Of a stretch of 37,761 bases of DNA, positions 8,726 through 18,524 are shown one piece after another (positions within the stretch are counted from its first letter, which is position 1; each line of letters starts with the position of its first letter). The notes beneath the pieces were generated by a model, which had not been told where the DNA came from, made no database searches, and saw only the letters and a list, made by a program, of their open reading frames with translations. The position numbers and the translations under genes are program-made. Source of the stretch: Pseudolactococcus raffinolactis NBRC 100932 (lineage in GTDB: Bacteria; Bacillota; Bacilli; Lactobacillales; Streptococcaceae); assembly GCF_001591765.1 (NCBI RefSeq), contig NZ_BCVN01000018.1, positions 1 to 37,761 of the forward strand, written 5' to 3'.

Positions 8726-9455
8726 GTTGCACAAGCAATTTGGTAGTCATGAAGTTTTGAGAGGGATTGATTTGACGGTCAACCAAGGTGACGTGGTTGT
8801 GATTTTAGGCCCTTCGGGATCGGGGAAGACGACGCTTTTGCGTAGTATCAATTTTTTAGAGCCAGCGGATTCGGGCACAATTGAGCTAGACGGTAAGGCG
8901 ATTGAGATTGCTAAGGCGACAAAGCAGGATGTCCGATCGATTCGTAAGCATACTGGATTTGTGTTTCAAAACTATAATTTGTTTGCTAACAAAACTGCTG
9001 AACAAAATATTACCGAAGGCTTGATTTATGGTCTTGGTCTCTCTAAGAATGAAGCCAGTGTCATTGCCCAAGAAGTTTTGGGAAAGGTTGGCTTGCGTGA
9101 GTTTGCCCATCACTATCCTAGCCAACTCTCAGGTGGTCAGCAGCAACGTGTTGGTATTGCCCGCTCTATTGCAGCCGAGCCAAAAGTACTCCTCTTTGAT
9201 GAGCCGACCAGCGCGCTCGATCCAGAGCTTGTTGGTGATGTACTGGCTATCATGAAGTCGCTGGCTAAAGCAGGCAAGACCATGGTTGTTGTCACACATG
9301 AAATGGGATTTGCTAGAGAAGTAGCAAGTGAAGTCGTTTTTATGGACGGTGGGGTGATTGTTGAACAAGGCCGCCCTGAGGAAATTTTCGAGTTTCCAAA
9401 AGAAGAACGCACGCAACAATTTTTGGCCAGAATAATTGGAGGAGCAGTATCATGA
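8709..9455 (+). CDS. ABC transporter ATP-binding protein, amino acid/cystine type
   Basis: This 248-residue ATPase is full length for the GlnQ/HisP/TcyN family. Walker A is GPSGSGKTT at 34-42, the signature LSGGQQQR starts at 140, Walker B is VLLFDE at 160-165 with the D-loop SALD after it, and the switch histidine is H197 (THE). The ribosome-binding site GAAAGGAG lies inside the end of the permease gene. The stop overlaps the SDR start in ATGA (9452-9455). It powers the importer made by the three preceding genes. Confidence 0.92.
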   Translation: MLNIRKLHKQFGSHEVLRGIDLTVNQGDVVVILGPSGSGKTTLLRSINFLEPADSGTIELDGKAIEIAKATKQDVRSIRKHTGFVFQNYNLFANKTAEQNITEGLIYGLGLSKNEASVIAQEVLGKVGLREFAHHYPSQLSGGQQQRVGIARSIAAEPKVLLFDEPTSALDPELVGDVLAIMKSLAKAGKTMVVVTHEMGFAREVASEVVFMDGGVIVEQGRPEEIFEFPKEERTQQFLARIIGGAVS

Positions 9456-10222
9456 GTCAAGATTTTCAAGGTAAAAATGTCCTGGTTACAGGTGGATCAC
9501 GGGGAATCGGCTTTGCCATAGCCAGTCGCTTTGCGAACAAAGGCGCTAAAGTAGTGATCACAGCTACTCGAGAGGAAACTTTGACTCAGGCATTGTCACA
9601 GTTTTCAGATGATGAGGGACAAACGGTCAAAGGCCTAATATTGGATCTGGCTGATTTAACCGATGCTTCAGATTTATTCACGCAAACTAGCAATCTGTTA
9701 GAGGGCGAGACGGTCGATATTTTGGTCAACAACGCTGGCATCTCGGCAGCAGCCAGTCTGTCAGAGATTAACTTGACTGATATTCACCGTGTCTTTCAAG
9801 TCAACTTAATTGCGCCTATCTTATTATCACAAGCCTTCGCTAGCCAATTTGTCCCCAAACAGGATACATTTGGCAGTATCATTAACATCAGCTCCATTGC
9901 CTCAAAGTTTGATGAAGACCGTAATCTCATCTATGGTGTTAGCAAGGCCGGGCTTAACAAGGCCACGAAAAATTTAGCAAAAAGTCTCGGTAAACAAGGC
10001 ATACGGGTCAATGCGATTTTACCCGGCAGCATCGATACCGATATGACACGAGAAAAGTATAGTGATCCGGATGTTTATCAAGCCTTGGTAGACCGTTTAC
10101 CCTTATCTAAACGTGGCACAGGAGATGATATTGCCCAACAAGCTGTCTTTTTGGCTAGTCCTGAAGCAGGTTATATCACAGGTCAACTGATTTCTGTTGA
10201 TGGTGGCTGGCTGCTACAGTAG
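9452..10222 (+). CDS. SDR-family oxidoreductase (FabG-like)
   Basis: This 256-residue classical short-chain dehydrogenase/reductase has the nucleotide-binding TGGSRGIG at 13-20, NNAG at 93-96, catalytic Ser at about 147 and the Y161-x3-K165 pair. The C-terminal [10 protein letters not shown] segment is typical of the family. The T-R pair after the second strand suggests NADP(H), but this is weak. It overlaps the ATPase gene by four bases and is the last gene before a terminator, so it is made together with the importer and the methyltransferase-like protein. The substrate is unknown. A FabG role in fatty acid synthesis is unlikely in this context; it may reduce or oxidise the imported compound. 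Confidence 0.85.
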   Translation: MSQDFQGKNVLVTGGSRGIGFAIASRFANKGAKVVITATREETLTQALSQFSDDEGQTVKGLILDLADLTDASDLFTQTSNLLEGETVDILVNNAGISAAASLSEINLTDIHRVFQVNLIAPILLSQAFASQFVPKQDTFGSIINISSIASKFDEDRNLIYGVSKAGLNKATKNLAKSLGKQGIRVNAILPGSIDTDMTREKYSDPDVYQALVDRLPLSKRGTGDDIAQQAVFLASPEAGYITGQLISVDGGWLLQ

Positions 10223-10317
10223 TCGTGGAAATTAAACATAAAAGAATAGATTAGTGCTCAGCATTTAGTTAGAGTCTAGCAGGAAAACACTATCTTGGCA
10301 GCATCAAACAGCATACA

Positions 10318-10355
10318 AAAAACAGATTAGCTCTAGCGTGGGCTAATCTGTTTTT
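10318..10355. terminator. Bidirectional intrinsic terminator between SDR and ltaS
   Basis: The 14-bp stem pairs 10318-10331 with 10342-10355. A-rich and T-rich ends on both strands mean it can stop the operon from the left and ltaS from the right. Confidence 0.85.
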
Positions 10356-10366
10356 ATGTGGACACC

Positions 10367-12532
10367 TTATTTTTTACTCGAACTATTAGATGCCTCGCTT
10401 GATTTTTCAGTATCAAGTTCAGGGTGCAGTTCTTTGAAAGTCTCAGTTTTCCATAGGTTTTTAGTTGACTTGTCACCATTTTTAGAAAAGATAGAGGTCG
10501 ATTTATCTCCAAGTTTTTTCTCGATGGCCTTAGCCTTCTGCAGCCCCTTGACATAAGAATAGTCATTGGGATCAATTGTTTTTAAGCCATCACTAGGCCA
10601 GAAACGAATTAAATCCCCTGTTGTAATGGCATCAGAAATCTTCAATAACTCTTCAGTTTTCTTATTATTGGTATCAATTTCATTTTTGGTATTGGGATCG
10701 GGATTGGTGATTTCTTCACCCGTCTCCGTCTTATAGATGCGACCAGAATAATTGGTCAATGTCGGAGAAACCCAGTTGTCAGTTGCTCGCATAGCGAGTA
10801 AGTTTCGATGGTCAGGACTCAGTAAATCTTGACCAAGTTCAGGATACTTGCTACTATCAATACCTAGCAGATGTAACAAGGTTGGCAGATTGTCAATCTC
10901 GCCACCGTAGGTGTGATTGACATGACCTTGATCCATACCTGGTACAACAATCATGTATGGTACGCGTTGGAGCATCGCGTTATCATAGTTGGACCAAGTT
11001 TCTTTCTCTTTACCTAACAATTCAGCCAGGTCAGGATTGCGAGAGTTTGAAATCCCGTAGTGATCACCATATAGCACAATAACTGAGTTCTTATAAACAT
11101 CAGAAGCTTTTAGATAATCAAAGAATTCTTTAACAGCAGAGTCTAGGTAGTTAGCAGTTGCAAAATAACCATTGATGGTTTCATCTTTAGTCTTAGCCAA
11201 TGGGAAACCAGATTCATCACCGTCAAATTGGACGTAAGGATAATGATTGGATACTGTGATAAATTTCGTGTAGAACGGCTGCTGTAAATGTTCTAGGTAA
11301 TTGATGGAATCACCAAACATGTATTTGTCATGTAGACCGTACTGGAAAGAATTTGATTTATCGACATCAAAGTATGTCTGATCGAAGAAGTAATTATAAC
11401 CTAAGCGTTTATAAGTTTCATTTCTATTCCAGAAGGAACCGACATTGCCATGGAAAACGGCAGAGGTGTAGCCGCCAACCTGTCCTAAAATGTCAGGTGC
11501 TGCTTGGAAGGTATTTTTGCCACCATTGCTGACGAAGAATGAACCCTGATTTAAACCAAAGTAAGAGTTTTCCATGAGGGTTTCAGCATCGGAAGTCTTA
11601 CCGGCTTTGACTTGGTGGAAAAAGTTATCAAAAGCAAAGGTTTCTTTTGAACTGAAAAGAGAATTGAGAAACGGTGTGACTTCGTAATCTTTTTCGACCT
11701 TGGTTTCAGGGTCGGTGACTTTGAGTTTGTAGTTGATTAAAAACTGCTGGAAACTTTCCAGATGGATGTAGATGACGTTTCGGCCTTTGGCAATGCCGAA
11801 AGTCTCAGGATTTGGTTTGGCGTAGTTGTCGGTGATGAATTTTTTGACTTCGTCGACATCAGTCGCCTTGGCTTCCTTGCGAACTTGGTTAGTTTTGTAG
11901 GTGTTGACCCCATCATAAACTGTAAATGGTACAAGTCCGAGGTAGCGGACGACGTAAGTGTTAGAGAAACCACGGCTCAAGAGCTCAGGCCGATCAATCT
12001 CAGCCATGAAGAGGTTGACTGTAAAGGCTAGAATCGACAGCGAAGTGATCGCGAAGCTAGCGCGTTTATTGAATGCTCTTTGGTCAAAACGGATGACTTT
12101 ACGCCACATCAGGATGCCGATTAAAACGAAGTCAGCGATAAAGACTAGGTCCCCGAGATTGAACAGGTTAAGAGCAGATTCACCTAGACCAGCTGAAACT
12201 TTACCTGTTGCTAACATCGTATTAATGGTGATAAAATCTGTGAATTCACCAAAATAGGTTGAGTTAGCAAACAGTAATGCAGTCAAAGCGATATAGATGA
12301 CCATGGATAGAATATAGTAAAGCTTGGTATTTTTAGCATAAAGCGCAAGACCAATCAGTAACAGTGAGCTAGAGATGGGGTTGAGAATTGCTAATAAAAT
12401 TTGAAAGGAGTTATCAAAGTCCAAATCAAATTTAAAAAAGTATGCAAATAAAGTCTTAAGCCAAAATAAAATGACTAAAAACGCTGTAAATCCAAGCCGT
12501 GTCGAAACGATGTTTGAAAATTTCTTTAACAA
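10367..12532 (-). CDS. ltaS: Lipoteichoic acid synthase, LtaS type
   Basis: LtaS polymerises glycerol phosphate from phosphatidylglycerol onto a glycolipid anchor at the outer membrane face. The 721 residues show about five N-terminal membrane helices (roughly 13-30, 43-65, 70-90, 125-143, 158-176) and an extracellular sulfatase-fold domain from about 245. Metal and catalytic residues are present: E259 (HLES), nucleophile T313 in GKTSDAE, and D490-H491 (YGDHYG). The start is a TTG ten bases after AAAAGGA on the minus strand, with no better ATG nearby. About 100 hydrophilic residues follow the catalytic domain and end in a Ser/Lys-rich tail, somewhat longer than the shortest family members. 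It is transcribed alone, between the SDR operon terminator and the RlmI-like gene. Confidence 0.93.
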   Translation of the reverse strand: MLKKFSNIVSTRLGFTAFLVILFWLKTLFAYFFKFDLDFDNSFQILLAILNPISSSLLLIGLALYAKNTKLYYILSMVIYIALTALLFANSTYFGEFTDFITINTMLATGKVSAGLGESALNLFNLGDLVFIADFVLIGILMWRKVIRFDQRAFNKRASFAITSLSILAFTVNLFMAEIDRPELLSRGFSNTYVVRYLGLVPFTVYDGVNTYKTNQVRKEAKATDVDEVKKFITDNYAKPNPETFGIAKGRNVIYIHLESFQQFLINYKLKVTDPETKVEKDYEVTPFLNSLFSSKETFAFDNFFHQVKAGKTSDAETLMENSYFGLNQGSFFVSNGGKNTFQAAPDILGQVGGYTSAVFHGNVGSFWNRNETYKRLGYNYFFDQTYFDVDKSNSFQYGLHDKYMFGDSINYLEHLQQPFYTKFITVSNHYPYVQFDGDESGFPLAKTKDETINGYFATANYLDSAVKEFFDYLKASDVYKNSVIVLYGDHYGISNSRNPDLAELLGKEKETWSNYDNAMLQRVPYMIVVPGMDQGHVNHTYGGEIDNLPTLLHLLGIDSSKYPELGQDLLSPDHRNLLAMRATDNWVSPTLTNYSGRIYKTETGEEITNPDPNTKNEIDTNNKKTEELLKISDAITTGDLIRFWPSDGLKTIDPNDYSYVKGLQKAKAIEKKLGDKSTSIFSKNGDKSTKNLWKTETFKELHPELDTEKSSEASNSSSKK

Positions 12533-12758
12533 GTTAGTAGTTTCCTTTTAGTAGCCAGTCGCAGAAGTCAAAACTTGAGTGACTGACAAAATTTTCCCTA
12601 AAATATCTTCTTTCATTTTACGCTTTTTTAGTCTTTTTCGCAAATTTTGATGTGTGTGTGTTGAAATTTCATGAAAAAATTAGGATATCTCATAAACCAA
12701 ACCACCATTTGTATATCTGGATATCCCGTAAAACATAGCAATAAAGGAAAATTTTGTG

Positions 12759-12764
12759 TATAAT
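12759..12764 (+). promoter_or_regulatory. -10 element giving a near-leaderless RlmI-like message
   Basis: TATAAT ends eight bases before the ATG at 12773, so transcription should start within about two bases of the start codon. No ribosome-binding site is present. The -35 is poor. Two imperfect direct repeats (GGATATCTCATAAA at 12683 and GGATATCCCGTAAA at 12719) sit just upstream and could bind an activator. Confidence 0.55.
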
Positions 12765-12772
12765 TTAGAGTA

Positions 12773-13909
12773 ATGACTAAATTAACGATAAACAAATATG
12801 CTGCTAAAAAAATTGTCCAAGGGATTGCTGTGTTAGATGCGCGTGATTTTCCGGGGAATACCTACTCAGAAGGCTTTGCTGAACTCTATTTTGATCATCA
12901 ACTGCTTAGCCAGGCTTATTTTTCACGTCAAAATAAAGGAATTGGTTGGGCAGTGAAATCAATTGACTTTATCCAACTTTTGACAGATGCCAAAAACAAA
13001 CGCCAGTCCTATGCACAAGATACGGCGACGACAGCCTATCGCGTCTTTAATCAGGATGGTGATGGCTTTGGTGGTATGAGCATTGATATCTATGAGGATT
13101 ATGCCCTATTTAGTTGGTATAACGCCTTTATTTATACCTTAAAAAATGAAATTTTAACAGCTTTTCAAATCGTCTTTCCAGAAATTTTGGGCGCTTATGA
13201 AAAGGTTCGATTTGAGAGCAAATTGCCAATCTCAAGCCATATTTACGGCAAAATGGCACCAGAAAAATTCATCATTTTGGAAAACGGCGTCAAGTACCAA
13301 GTCTTCCTAAACGACGGTCTCATGACTGGTATTTTTCTAGACCAGCATGAAGTGCGAGGTACTTTACTCGAACACCTAGCAGCCGGCAAGGATATTTTAA
13401 ATTTGTTTTCTTATACCGCGGCCTTTTCAGTTGCTGCGGCCATGGGTGGTGCCAAGTCAACCACCTCAGTCGATCTGGCTAAACGCTCACGGGAGCTATC
13501 TGAAGCTCATTTTAAAGTCAACGGCCTAGCACTTGATGCCCACAAATTTCATATCATGGACGTCTTTGAATACGCCAAGTACGCTGCTAGAAAAAAACTA
13601 AGCTTCGACCTGATCGTTATCGATCCACCAAGTTTTGCCCGTAATAAAAAAATGACCTTCTCAGTCGCCAAGGATTATCACCAGCTCATCGCAGATGCGT
13701 TACCAATTTTGAATCGTCACGGTAAAATTATCGCCTCGACAAATCACGCTAGACTCAGTCGTGCAGACTTTTTGGATGAACTAAAAAAAGGCTTTGGCAC
13801 TCAGAAATTTGACGTGATTGAAGCATTTGATTTACCAGCAGACTTTGCGACCAATCCTTCTGATCCTCAGTCTGACTACCTTAAAGTCTTCGTATTGGAG
13901 GTTAAGTAA
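12773..13909 (+). CDS. SAM-dependent rRNA methyltransferase, RlmI/RlmK family
   Basis: The 378 residues are the usual size for class I methyltransferases with an N-terminal PUA RNA-binding domain (about 1-75), an RlmI-like middle domain with FNQDGDGFGGMSIDIYEDY (about 92-110), and a Rossmann methyltransferase domain. SAM-binding LNLFSYTAAFS is near 209-219, and the DPPSF motif is at 284-288. The likely target is a cytosine in 23S rRNA, though base and position cannot be derived here. A TATAAT only eight bases upstream and the lack of a Shine-Dalgarno suggest a leaderless message. aroD starts three bases after its stop and is probably cotranscribed. Confidence 0.85.
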   Translation: MTKLTINKYAAKKIVQGIAVLDARDFPGNTYSEGFAELYFDHQLLSQAYFSRQNKGIGWAVKSIDFIQLLTDAKNKRQSYAQDTATTAYRVFNQDGDGFGGMSIDIYEDYALFSWYNAFIYTLKNEILTAFQIVFPEILGAYEKVRFESKLPISSHIYGKMAPEKFIILENGVKYQVFLNDGLMTGIFLDQHEVRGTLLEHLAAGKDILNLFSYTAAFSVAAAMGGAKSTTSVDLAKRSRELSEAHFKVNGLALDAHKFHIMDVFEYAKYAARKKLSFDLIVIDPPSFARNKKMTFSVAKDYHQLIADALPILNRHGKIIASTNHARLSRADFLDELKKGFGTQKFDVIEAFDLPADFATNPSDPQSDYLKVFVLEVK

Positions 13910-13912
13910 CGC

Positions 13913-14563
13913 ATGAAAATAGTTGTGCCGATCATGCCCAAAAGTTTGGCTGAAATCGCTGAACTTGATACTATCCAATACGCTGCTGCTGATTTGATCG
14001 AATGGCGAGCAGACTTTATGCCAATGGCTGATTTAGAACAAGCAGCGCGTGACGTCAAGGCTCAGTTCCCGAAGCAAGAGATTATCTTCACCTATCGGAC
14101 AGAAGATAAAGCAGAAACTATTATATCAGCCGAGGATTATGCTACTTTAGTGCAACAGTTTTCGACAGTATTTACTTATATCGATGTTGAAATTTTAAAG
14201 TTTTCTGCAATAACATTACCAGACAATGCCCTTGTGTCTTATCATGATTTCACGCAAATTCCTCTAAATCTGCCAGACATTTTATCCAAAATGGCAGCTT
14301 CAGGAGCCAAAATTGTCAAATTTGCAGGTATGCCACAAAAGCAATCAGATGTCCTAAGGTTGATGACTGAAACCTTACGATTTTCTGAAGCACATCCGAA
14401 CTTGACTTTAGTGACCATGGCCATGGGTGAACTTGGGAAAATGACTCGAGTAGCAAGCGATAGTTTTGGCAGTAGTTGGACCTTTGCATCGATGGGCGCG
14501 ACCAGTGCGCCTGGTCAGTTGAGCCTTGAGGACGTGGTTAAGATTCGCGAGATATTTCAATAG
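13913..14563 (+). CDS. aroD: Type I 3-dehydroquinate dehydratase
   Basis: AroD converts 3-dehydroquinate to 3-dehydroshikimate in the shikimate pathway. The 216-residue protein shows the substrate-binding E30-W-R32 (IEWRADF), the catalytic H111 (SYHDF) and the Schiff-base lysine K136 (GAKIVKFA). The C-terminal SAPGQLSL segment is also typical. GGAGG within the end of the preceding gene provides the ribosome-binding site. It is coupled to the RlmI-like methyltransferase gene instead of the other aro genes; aroE and aroB lie about 20 kb away at 33553-35961. Confidence 0.93.
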   Translation: MKIVVPIMPKSLAEIAELDTIQYAAADLIEWRADFMPMADLEQAARDVKAQFPKQEIIFTYRTEDKAETIISAEDYATLVQQFSTVFTYIDVEILKFSAITLPDNALVSYHDFTQIPLNLPDILSKMAASGAKIVKFAGMPQKQSDVLRLMTETLRFSEAHPNLTLVTMAMGELGKMTRVASDSFGSSWTFASMGATSAPGQLSLEDVVKIREIFQ

Positions 14564-14565
14564 AA

Positions 14566-14596
14566 AAAAGGTTTGATACAGGGTATCAGACCTTTT
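14566..14596. terminator. Bidirectional terminator between aroD and coaA
   Basis: AAAAGGTTTGATAC (14566-14579) pairs with GTATCAGACCTTTT (14583-14596) with one G-T wobble and a three-base loop. It overlaps the coaA stop codon and serves both converging genes. Confidence 0.8.
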
Positions 14597-15515
14597 AGTA
14601 TTTTTTCAAATAAATTTTATCGACTTTGTGGCGTTTATCCTTGTGCAAAATGACTTCGGCACGACTTCGTGTGGGCTCAATAAATTCTCGTAAGTTGACG
14701 AGATTAACTTTTTTCCAAGTATCGCGTGCCATTTTTAGCACCTCGTCACTGGATAGGGTTGTAAATTGATGATAATAGTTGTTGCTATCTTTTTTGGCAA
14801 GCTCTAATAGTGTTTTAAAGCGTTCAAGATACCAGCGCTCAATGTTGGCTTCTGTTGCATCAACATAGATTGAAAAATCAAAGAAATCATTGATATACAG
14901 GCGTTTGTTGAGAGTGCTTTGAAAGACGTTAATTCCTTCAACAATCAAAATATCCGGTGACTTGACCAAGGTTTTTTCGGGTAAAATATCATAGATTTCA
15001 TGCGAATAAACAGGAATTTCAACATCTTTCCCAGACTTAATCTCAGATAGAAAGCGAATTAAACTTTCCATATCATAGGACTCAGGAAATCCTTTTCGAT
15101 GAAGAATATTCTGCTCAGTTAAGATTTGGTTGGGGTATAAAAAGCCATCAGTTGTCACAAGTCCCACAGTTGATGATTTAAAAGTCCGTGATAAAAGGAG
15201 CTGTAACAAACGTGCTGTCGTTGATTTGCCAACGGCAACGGAACCTGAGATCCCGATGATAAAGGGTTGGCTATCCGCAATTTTTTGGAGAAATAGGCCT
15301 TTCGAAAAGCTGAGATCATTCATCGTTTTTTTGTAGATGCGAATGAGTTGAACCAAAGGGAGATAGACATCATTGACATCTTGGACGCTGATTTCGTCAT
15401 TGATTGACTTGATGTTGTCAAGCTCAGCTTCGGTCAATGTTGGCAGCGTTTTTTTATAGAGATTTTGCCAGATATGGCGTGTGATTTTTTCATAATTAAT
15501 CAGTTCAGTTTCCAT
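14595..15515 (-). CDS. coaA: Pantothenate kinase, type I
   Basis: CoaA phosphorylates pantothenate, the first step of coenzyme A synthesis. The 306 residues match the prokaryotic type I enzyme in length. The P-loop is GSVAVGKST at 91-99. Other family segments are [20 protein letters not shown], and the C-terminal [20 protein letters not shown]. An extended -10 (TGG-TAAAAT) ends seven bases before the ATG with no ribosome-binding site between, suggesting a leaderless message. It stands alone and faces aroD across a shared terminator. Confidence 0.95.
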   Translation of the reverse strand: METELINYEKITRHIWQNLYKKTLPTLTEAELDNIKSINDEISVQDVNDVYLPLVQLIRIYKKTMNDLSFSKGLFLQKIADSQPFIIGISGSVAVGKSTTARLLQLLLSRTFKSSTVGLVTTDGFLYPNQILTEQNILHRKGFPESYDMESLIRFLSEIKSGKDVEIPVYSHEIYDILPEKTLVKSPDILIVEGINVFQSTLNKRLYINDFFDFSIYVDATEANIERWYLERFKTLLELAKKDSNNYYHQFTTLSSDEVLKMARDTWKKVNLVNLREFIEPTRSRAEVILHKDKRHKVDKIYLKKY

Positions 15516-15522
15516 AGAAATA

Positions 15523-15528
15523 ATTTTA
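15523..15528 (-). promoter_or_regulatory. coaA: Extended -10 of coaA adjoining its start codon
   Basis: On the minus strand TGG-TAAAAT is followed by seven bases and then the coaA ATG (15515-15513). Transcription should begin at or next to the A of the start codon. Confidence 0.55.
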
Positions 15529-15794
15529 CCACAATCCGATTTGATTTACCAGAATACGCTTACAAATCTATGAAACTAGCATTTTGACAGGGTAAAAAAG
15601 ATAATCAATGCTACTATTGGATGGTTACGCTTACCAAGTTAATAGAATGAATATGAATAAATTTTCAATTTTAAAACATCTGATCTGGAGCTAACACCAG
15701 AAAAGTCTCTATAATACACCATGTCAAAATCCCATAAAATCTCTGTCCTATGTTAAAATAAAGGATAGGAATAAATACGAAAAGAGGACAAAAA

Positions 15795-16373
15795 ATGAAA
15801 GTAGCAGTGTTTGGTGATTCAATTTCAGCGAAAATTGACATGAAAACCTGGACAGAAGACTTTTTAAATCGGATGGGATTTCCTGGAGAAGTTGACTTGT
15901 TTGCCGTACCTGGTGAAGATACTTCTGATGCCTTAAAACGCTTAGAACAAGTCGTTGCAGCGCATGCTGATTATAACTATATTTTCTTTGGTGCTAACGA
16001 TGCTGCTGAACACCATGCAGTGTCAGTGGAAGATTTTACCACTAACCTGACAACTTTTGTCACAGCACTAGGTGCTGACAAAACATCAATTTTAACACCG
16101 TCTTACGTCAATGAAGCTGCCATTGCCTCGACCCACGAGATGCCGGGGCGCAGTAATGCAAATGTTGCGCAGTATGTGGCAGCAGCTAAAGCAGTTGCGG
16201 CGCAAACGGGTGCTAAAATCGTCGACCTCAACCATGCCATGACTGTCTATCCGGGTTCTGACGAGTTTGTCGTCTCAGATGGCGTTCACTTTTCACAAGA
16301 TGGTTACGAACTAGTCACATCGCTGATCGCAGTCGATCTCAAATCACGGGAGCTTGCCAAATCTCATGTCTGA
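15795..16373 (+). CDS. SGNH/GDSL-family hydrolase
   Basis: The 192-residue protein has all four SGNH blocks: GDS with nucleophile S9, G40 in the VPGED turn, G66-x-N68 (FFGANDA), and D162-x-x-H165 (SDGVHFSQDGY). There is no signal peptide or membrane segment, so it is cytoplasmic. Such enzymes are esterases, lipases or deacetylases, and the substrate cannot be inferred. GAGGAC precedes the ATG. Its last eight bases overlap the start of the methyltransferase gene, so the two are cotranscribed. Confidence 0.85.
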   Translation: MKVAVFGDSISAKIDMKTWTEDFLNRMGFPGEVDLFAVPGEDTSDALKRLEQVVAAHADYNYIFFGANDAAEHHAVSVEDFTTNLTTFVTALGADKTSILTPSYVNEAAIASTHEMPGRSNANVAQYVAAAKAVAAQTGAKIVDLNHAMTVYPGSDEFVVSDGVHFSQDGYELVTSLIAVDLKSRELAKSHV

Positions 16374-16968
16374 AAAATTTCAAAAAATGTACTACGACGA
16401 AAATCCTGATGCCGCTCACGATCTTCACCAACTAGACGTCGTCTTGCTTGGTCAAAAAATGACCTTTACAACCGATGCCGGCGTCTTCAGCAAAAAAGCG
16501 ATTGATTTCGGCAGTCAGGTCCTTTTAAATGCCGTTAATTTCCCTGAAAAGTCAACACTTTTAGACGTTGGCTGTGGTTACGGGCCCATGGGCTTGACTT
16601 TGGCAAAAGTACAGGGCGTTACCGCTACCTTGATTGATGTTAACTTACGGGCTTTAGCCTTAGCAGAGAAAAATGCACAAAAAAATGGTGTCGAAGCAAG
16701 CATCTTCCAGTCTAATCTCTATGCTAATGTATCGGGGACTTTTGATAATATCGTCTCGAATCCACCAATTCGCGCAGGAAAAGACGTGGTGCATGGCGTT
16801 ATCTCAGGTGCCTATGACCATTTAAATGTAGCCGGCACACTGACCATCGTCATCCAAAAGAAACAAGGGGCACCGAGTGCTAAGAATAAAATGACAGAAG
16901 TTTTCGGTAATTGTGAGGTTATTACCAAGGAAAAAGGTTATTTTATTTTACAATCTTACAAAGTCTGA
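16366..16968 (+). CDS. RsmC-like class I SAM methyltransferase
   Basis: The ATG at 16366 gives 200 residues beginning MSEKFQKMYYDENPDAAHD, the usual start for this Gram-positive family. A TTG at 16354 is less likely. Motif I is LLDVGCGYG at 65-73 and the NPPI motif for base methylation is at 132-135. It is the short single-domain relative of RsmC, which methylates a guanine of 16S rRNA; the target here is inferred. The start overlaps the SGNH hydrolase gene by eight bases. Confidence 0.85.
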   Translation: MSEKFQKMYYDENPDAAHDLHQLDVVLLGQKMTFTTDAGVFSKKAIDFGSQVLLNAVNFPEKSTLLDVGCGYGPMGLTLAKVQGVTATLIDVNLRALALAEKNAQKNGVEASIFQSNLYANVSGTFDNIVSNPPIRAGKDVVHGVISGAYDHLNVAGTLTIVIQKKQGAPSAKNKMTEVFGNCEVITKEKGYFILQSYKV

Positions 16969-17104
16969 GTTTTTAATGAGTTAAAATATCATATGTTTCA
17001 TGATAATTATTTCCAATTCTAATAAAAAGGTGCTACAATAATAGTTATGTTAAGTTTTTACATATATAACAAGTAGTGTTTTTATTTAGAAGGAAATCTC
17101 ACAT

Positions 17105-18409
17105 ATGATTAAAGCAAGTTCAGTTAATCCGACATATGGTGGTCAATCAACTTTACAAACCATCGTGCTTATTGCTTCAATGTTTTTAGGCTATACGATG
17201 ATTTATATTGATAAATTATCCATTAGTATCAGTTTAGTGCCCATGTCGAAAGATTTAGGCATCACACCATCTCAAAAAGGGATGATCATGAGTGCTTTTT
17301 TCTTGGGCTATGCCATCATGCAAGTGCCTATGGGCTTTCTCAACACTAAGATTGGCTCTAAGAAAATCATAACGGCTAGTATTTTTATCTTAGGCATTTT
17401 TGCGGCGCTCTTTAGTTTTGGGACCTCAGTTATTTATTTTGTACTGATTCGCTTCCTATCTGGTGCACTGGCTCACTCCGGCTATACGCAGAGTTGTAGT
17501 AAAGAAGTGCAAGCAAATGTCCCAGTTTCTCAGCGAACATTTGCCAATGGCATTTTACTGTCATCTTCTGGGATTGCTAGTATTTTAGGACCAATTTTTG
17601 TTTCACCAGCTGTTCAAAATCTTGGTTACAAACAAACTTACATCATCTTAACGGTCATTGCACTTGCCATCGGGCTGATCCTTATTACAGTTATCCCAAG
17701 TCCCAGAAAAGATGAGACCATAAGTCATGATAAAAAAGTGATGCATCAGGTATCACTAAGTAAAATCTTGTCTAACAAACTTGTCTGGCTCTTGCTTATC
17801 TGTGACTTCTTTGTAAATTCAGTTATGTATGGCGTGATTAATTGGGCGCCATCATTTTTAACAAGTGATGAAGTCGGATTTACCTTGACGCAGCAAGGAA
17901 AAATGACTTCCGTAGCAGGCGCATTCTTTCTGATTGGTGCACTTGGTGGAAGTTATATCGTCGGTAAGTTTTTTGCGGATAAAGAACGTGATGTGATTAC
18001 CTTTTTTGCAATTTTAGGTTCTGTTGCGCTTTTTTCAGCCTTTCAGGTGCCACATGGTGGTGCCATTAATATGGTGCCAATGACCATTTGTTTTGCAATT
18101 GGTGATTTATCTTATGCCATCGCCTTTACAACCTTGTTGAGTTTACCTTTGAAACGCTTCAAACCTGAAGCGTTTGCGCCAAGTTATGCTTGTGTGGCCA
18201 TGGGTGGTATTTCAGGTGGCTTCATCGCACCTTACTCAATTGGTTTTTTAGTTGAGAAAACAGGTGGCTATGCTAGTGTATTCACATCATTTTTAGTCGT
18301 TGGCTTACTTTTTGCCGTCGCAATTCGTTTCGTACCAAAGCATTATACACCAATCGAAGCAACACCTGTGATGACTGAAGCTGAGGAATTAATGCAGCAG
18401 GAACTCTAA
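17105..18409 (+). CDS. MFS transporter, anion:cation symporter type
   Basis: The 434 residues form about 12 membrane helices. The N-terminal half has the YIDKLSISISLVPMSKDLG and GYAIMQVPMGFLNTKIGSKKI segments typical of the ACS group (relatives of sugar-acid, phosphate-ester and amino-acid-conjugate carriers). GAAGGAAA lies ten bases before the ATG. An M20 amidohydrolase gene follows 115 bases later, which suggests import of an N-acyl or amide-linked substrate that the hydrolase then splits. That hydrolase is now broken. The substrate is unknown. Confidence 0.85.
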   Translation: MIKASSVNPTYGGQSTLQTIVLIASMFLGYTMIYIDKLSISISLVPMSKDLGITPSQKGMIMSAFFLGYAIMQVPMGFLNTKIGSKKIITASIFILGIFAALFSFGTSVIYFVLIRFLSGALAHSGYTQSCSKEVQANVPVSQRTFANGILLSSSGIASILGPIFVSPAVQNLGYKQTYIILTVIALAIGLILITVIPSPRKDETISHDKKVMHQVSLSKILSNKLVWLLLICDFFVNSVMYGVINWAPSFLTSDEVGFTLTQQGKMTSVAGAFFLIGALGGSYIVGKFFADKERDVITFFAILGSVALFSAFQVPHGGAINMVPMTICFAIGDLSYAIAFTTLLSLPLKRFKPEAFAPSYACVAMGGISGGFIAPYSIGFLVEKTGGYASVFTSFLVVGLLFAVAIRFVPKHYTPIEATPVMTEAEELMQQEL

Positions 18410-18524
18410 GCAAGTTAAGATGATTCATGTTTAAAAATGAAGAGATCAACTAAGGACAACCTTAGCAATCTAATATAAAATTGAGACAGGCCCAACCTAA
18501 TGGGCTAAATGGAGGAGAAAACAA

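Noticed and set aside
9129-9469. Minus-strand ORFs of 96 and 110 codons opposite the ABC ATPase gene
   Set aside because: They are mirror frames of a conserved ATPase, without ribosome-binding sites or recognisable domains.
11762-12257. Plus-strand ORFs of 89 and 99 codons opposite ltaS
   Set aside because: They lie antisense within a well-supported gene, have no ribosome-binding site and resemble no family.
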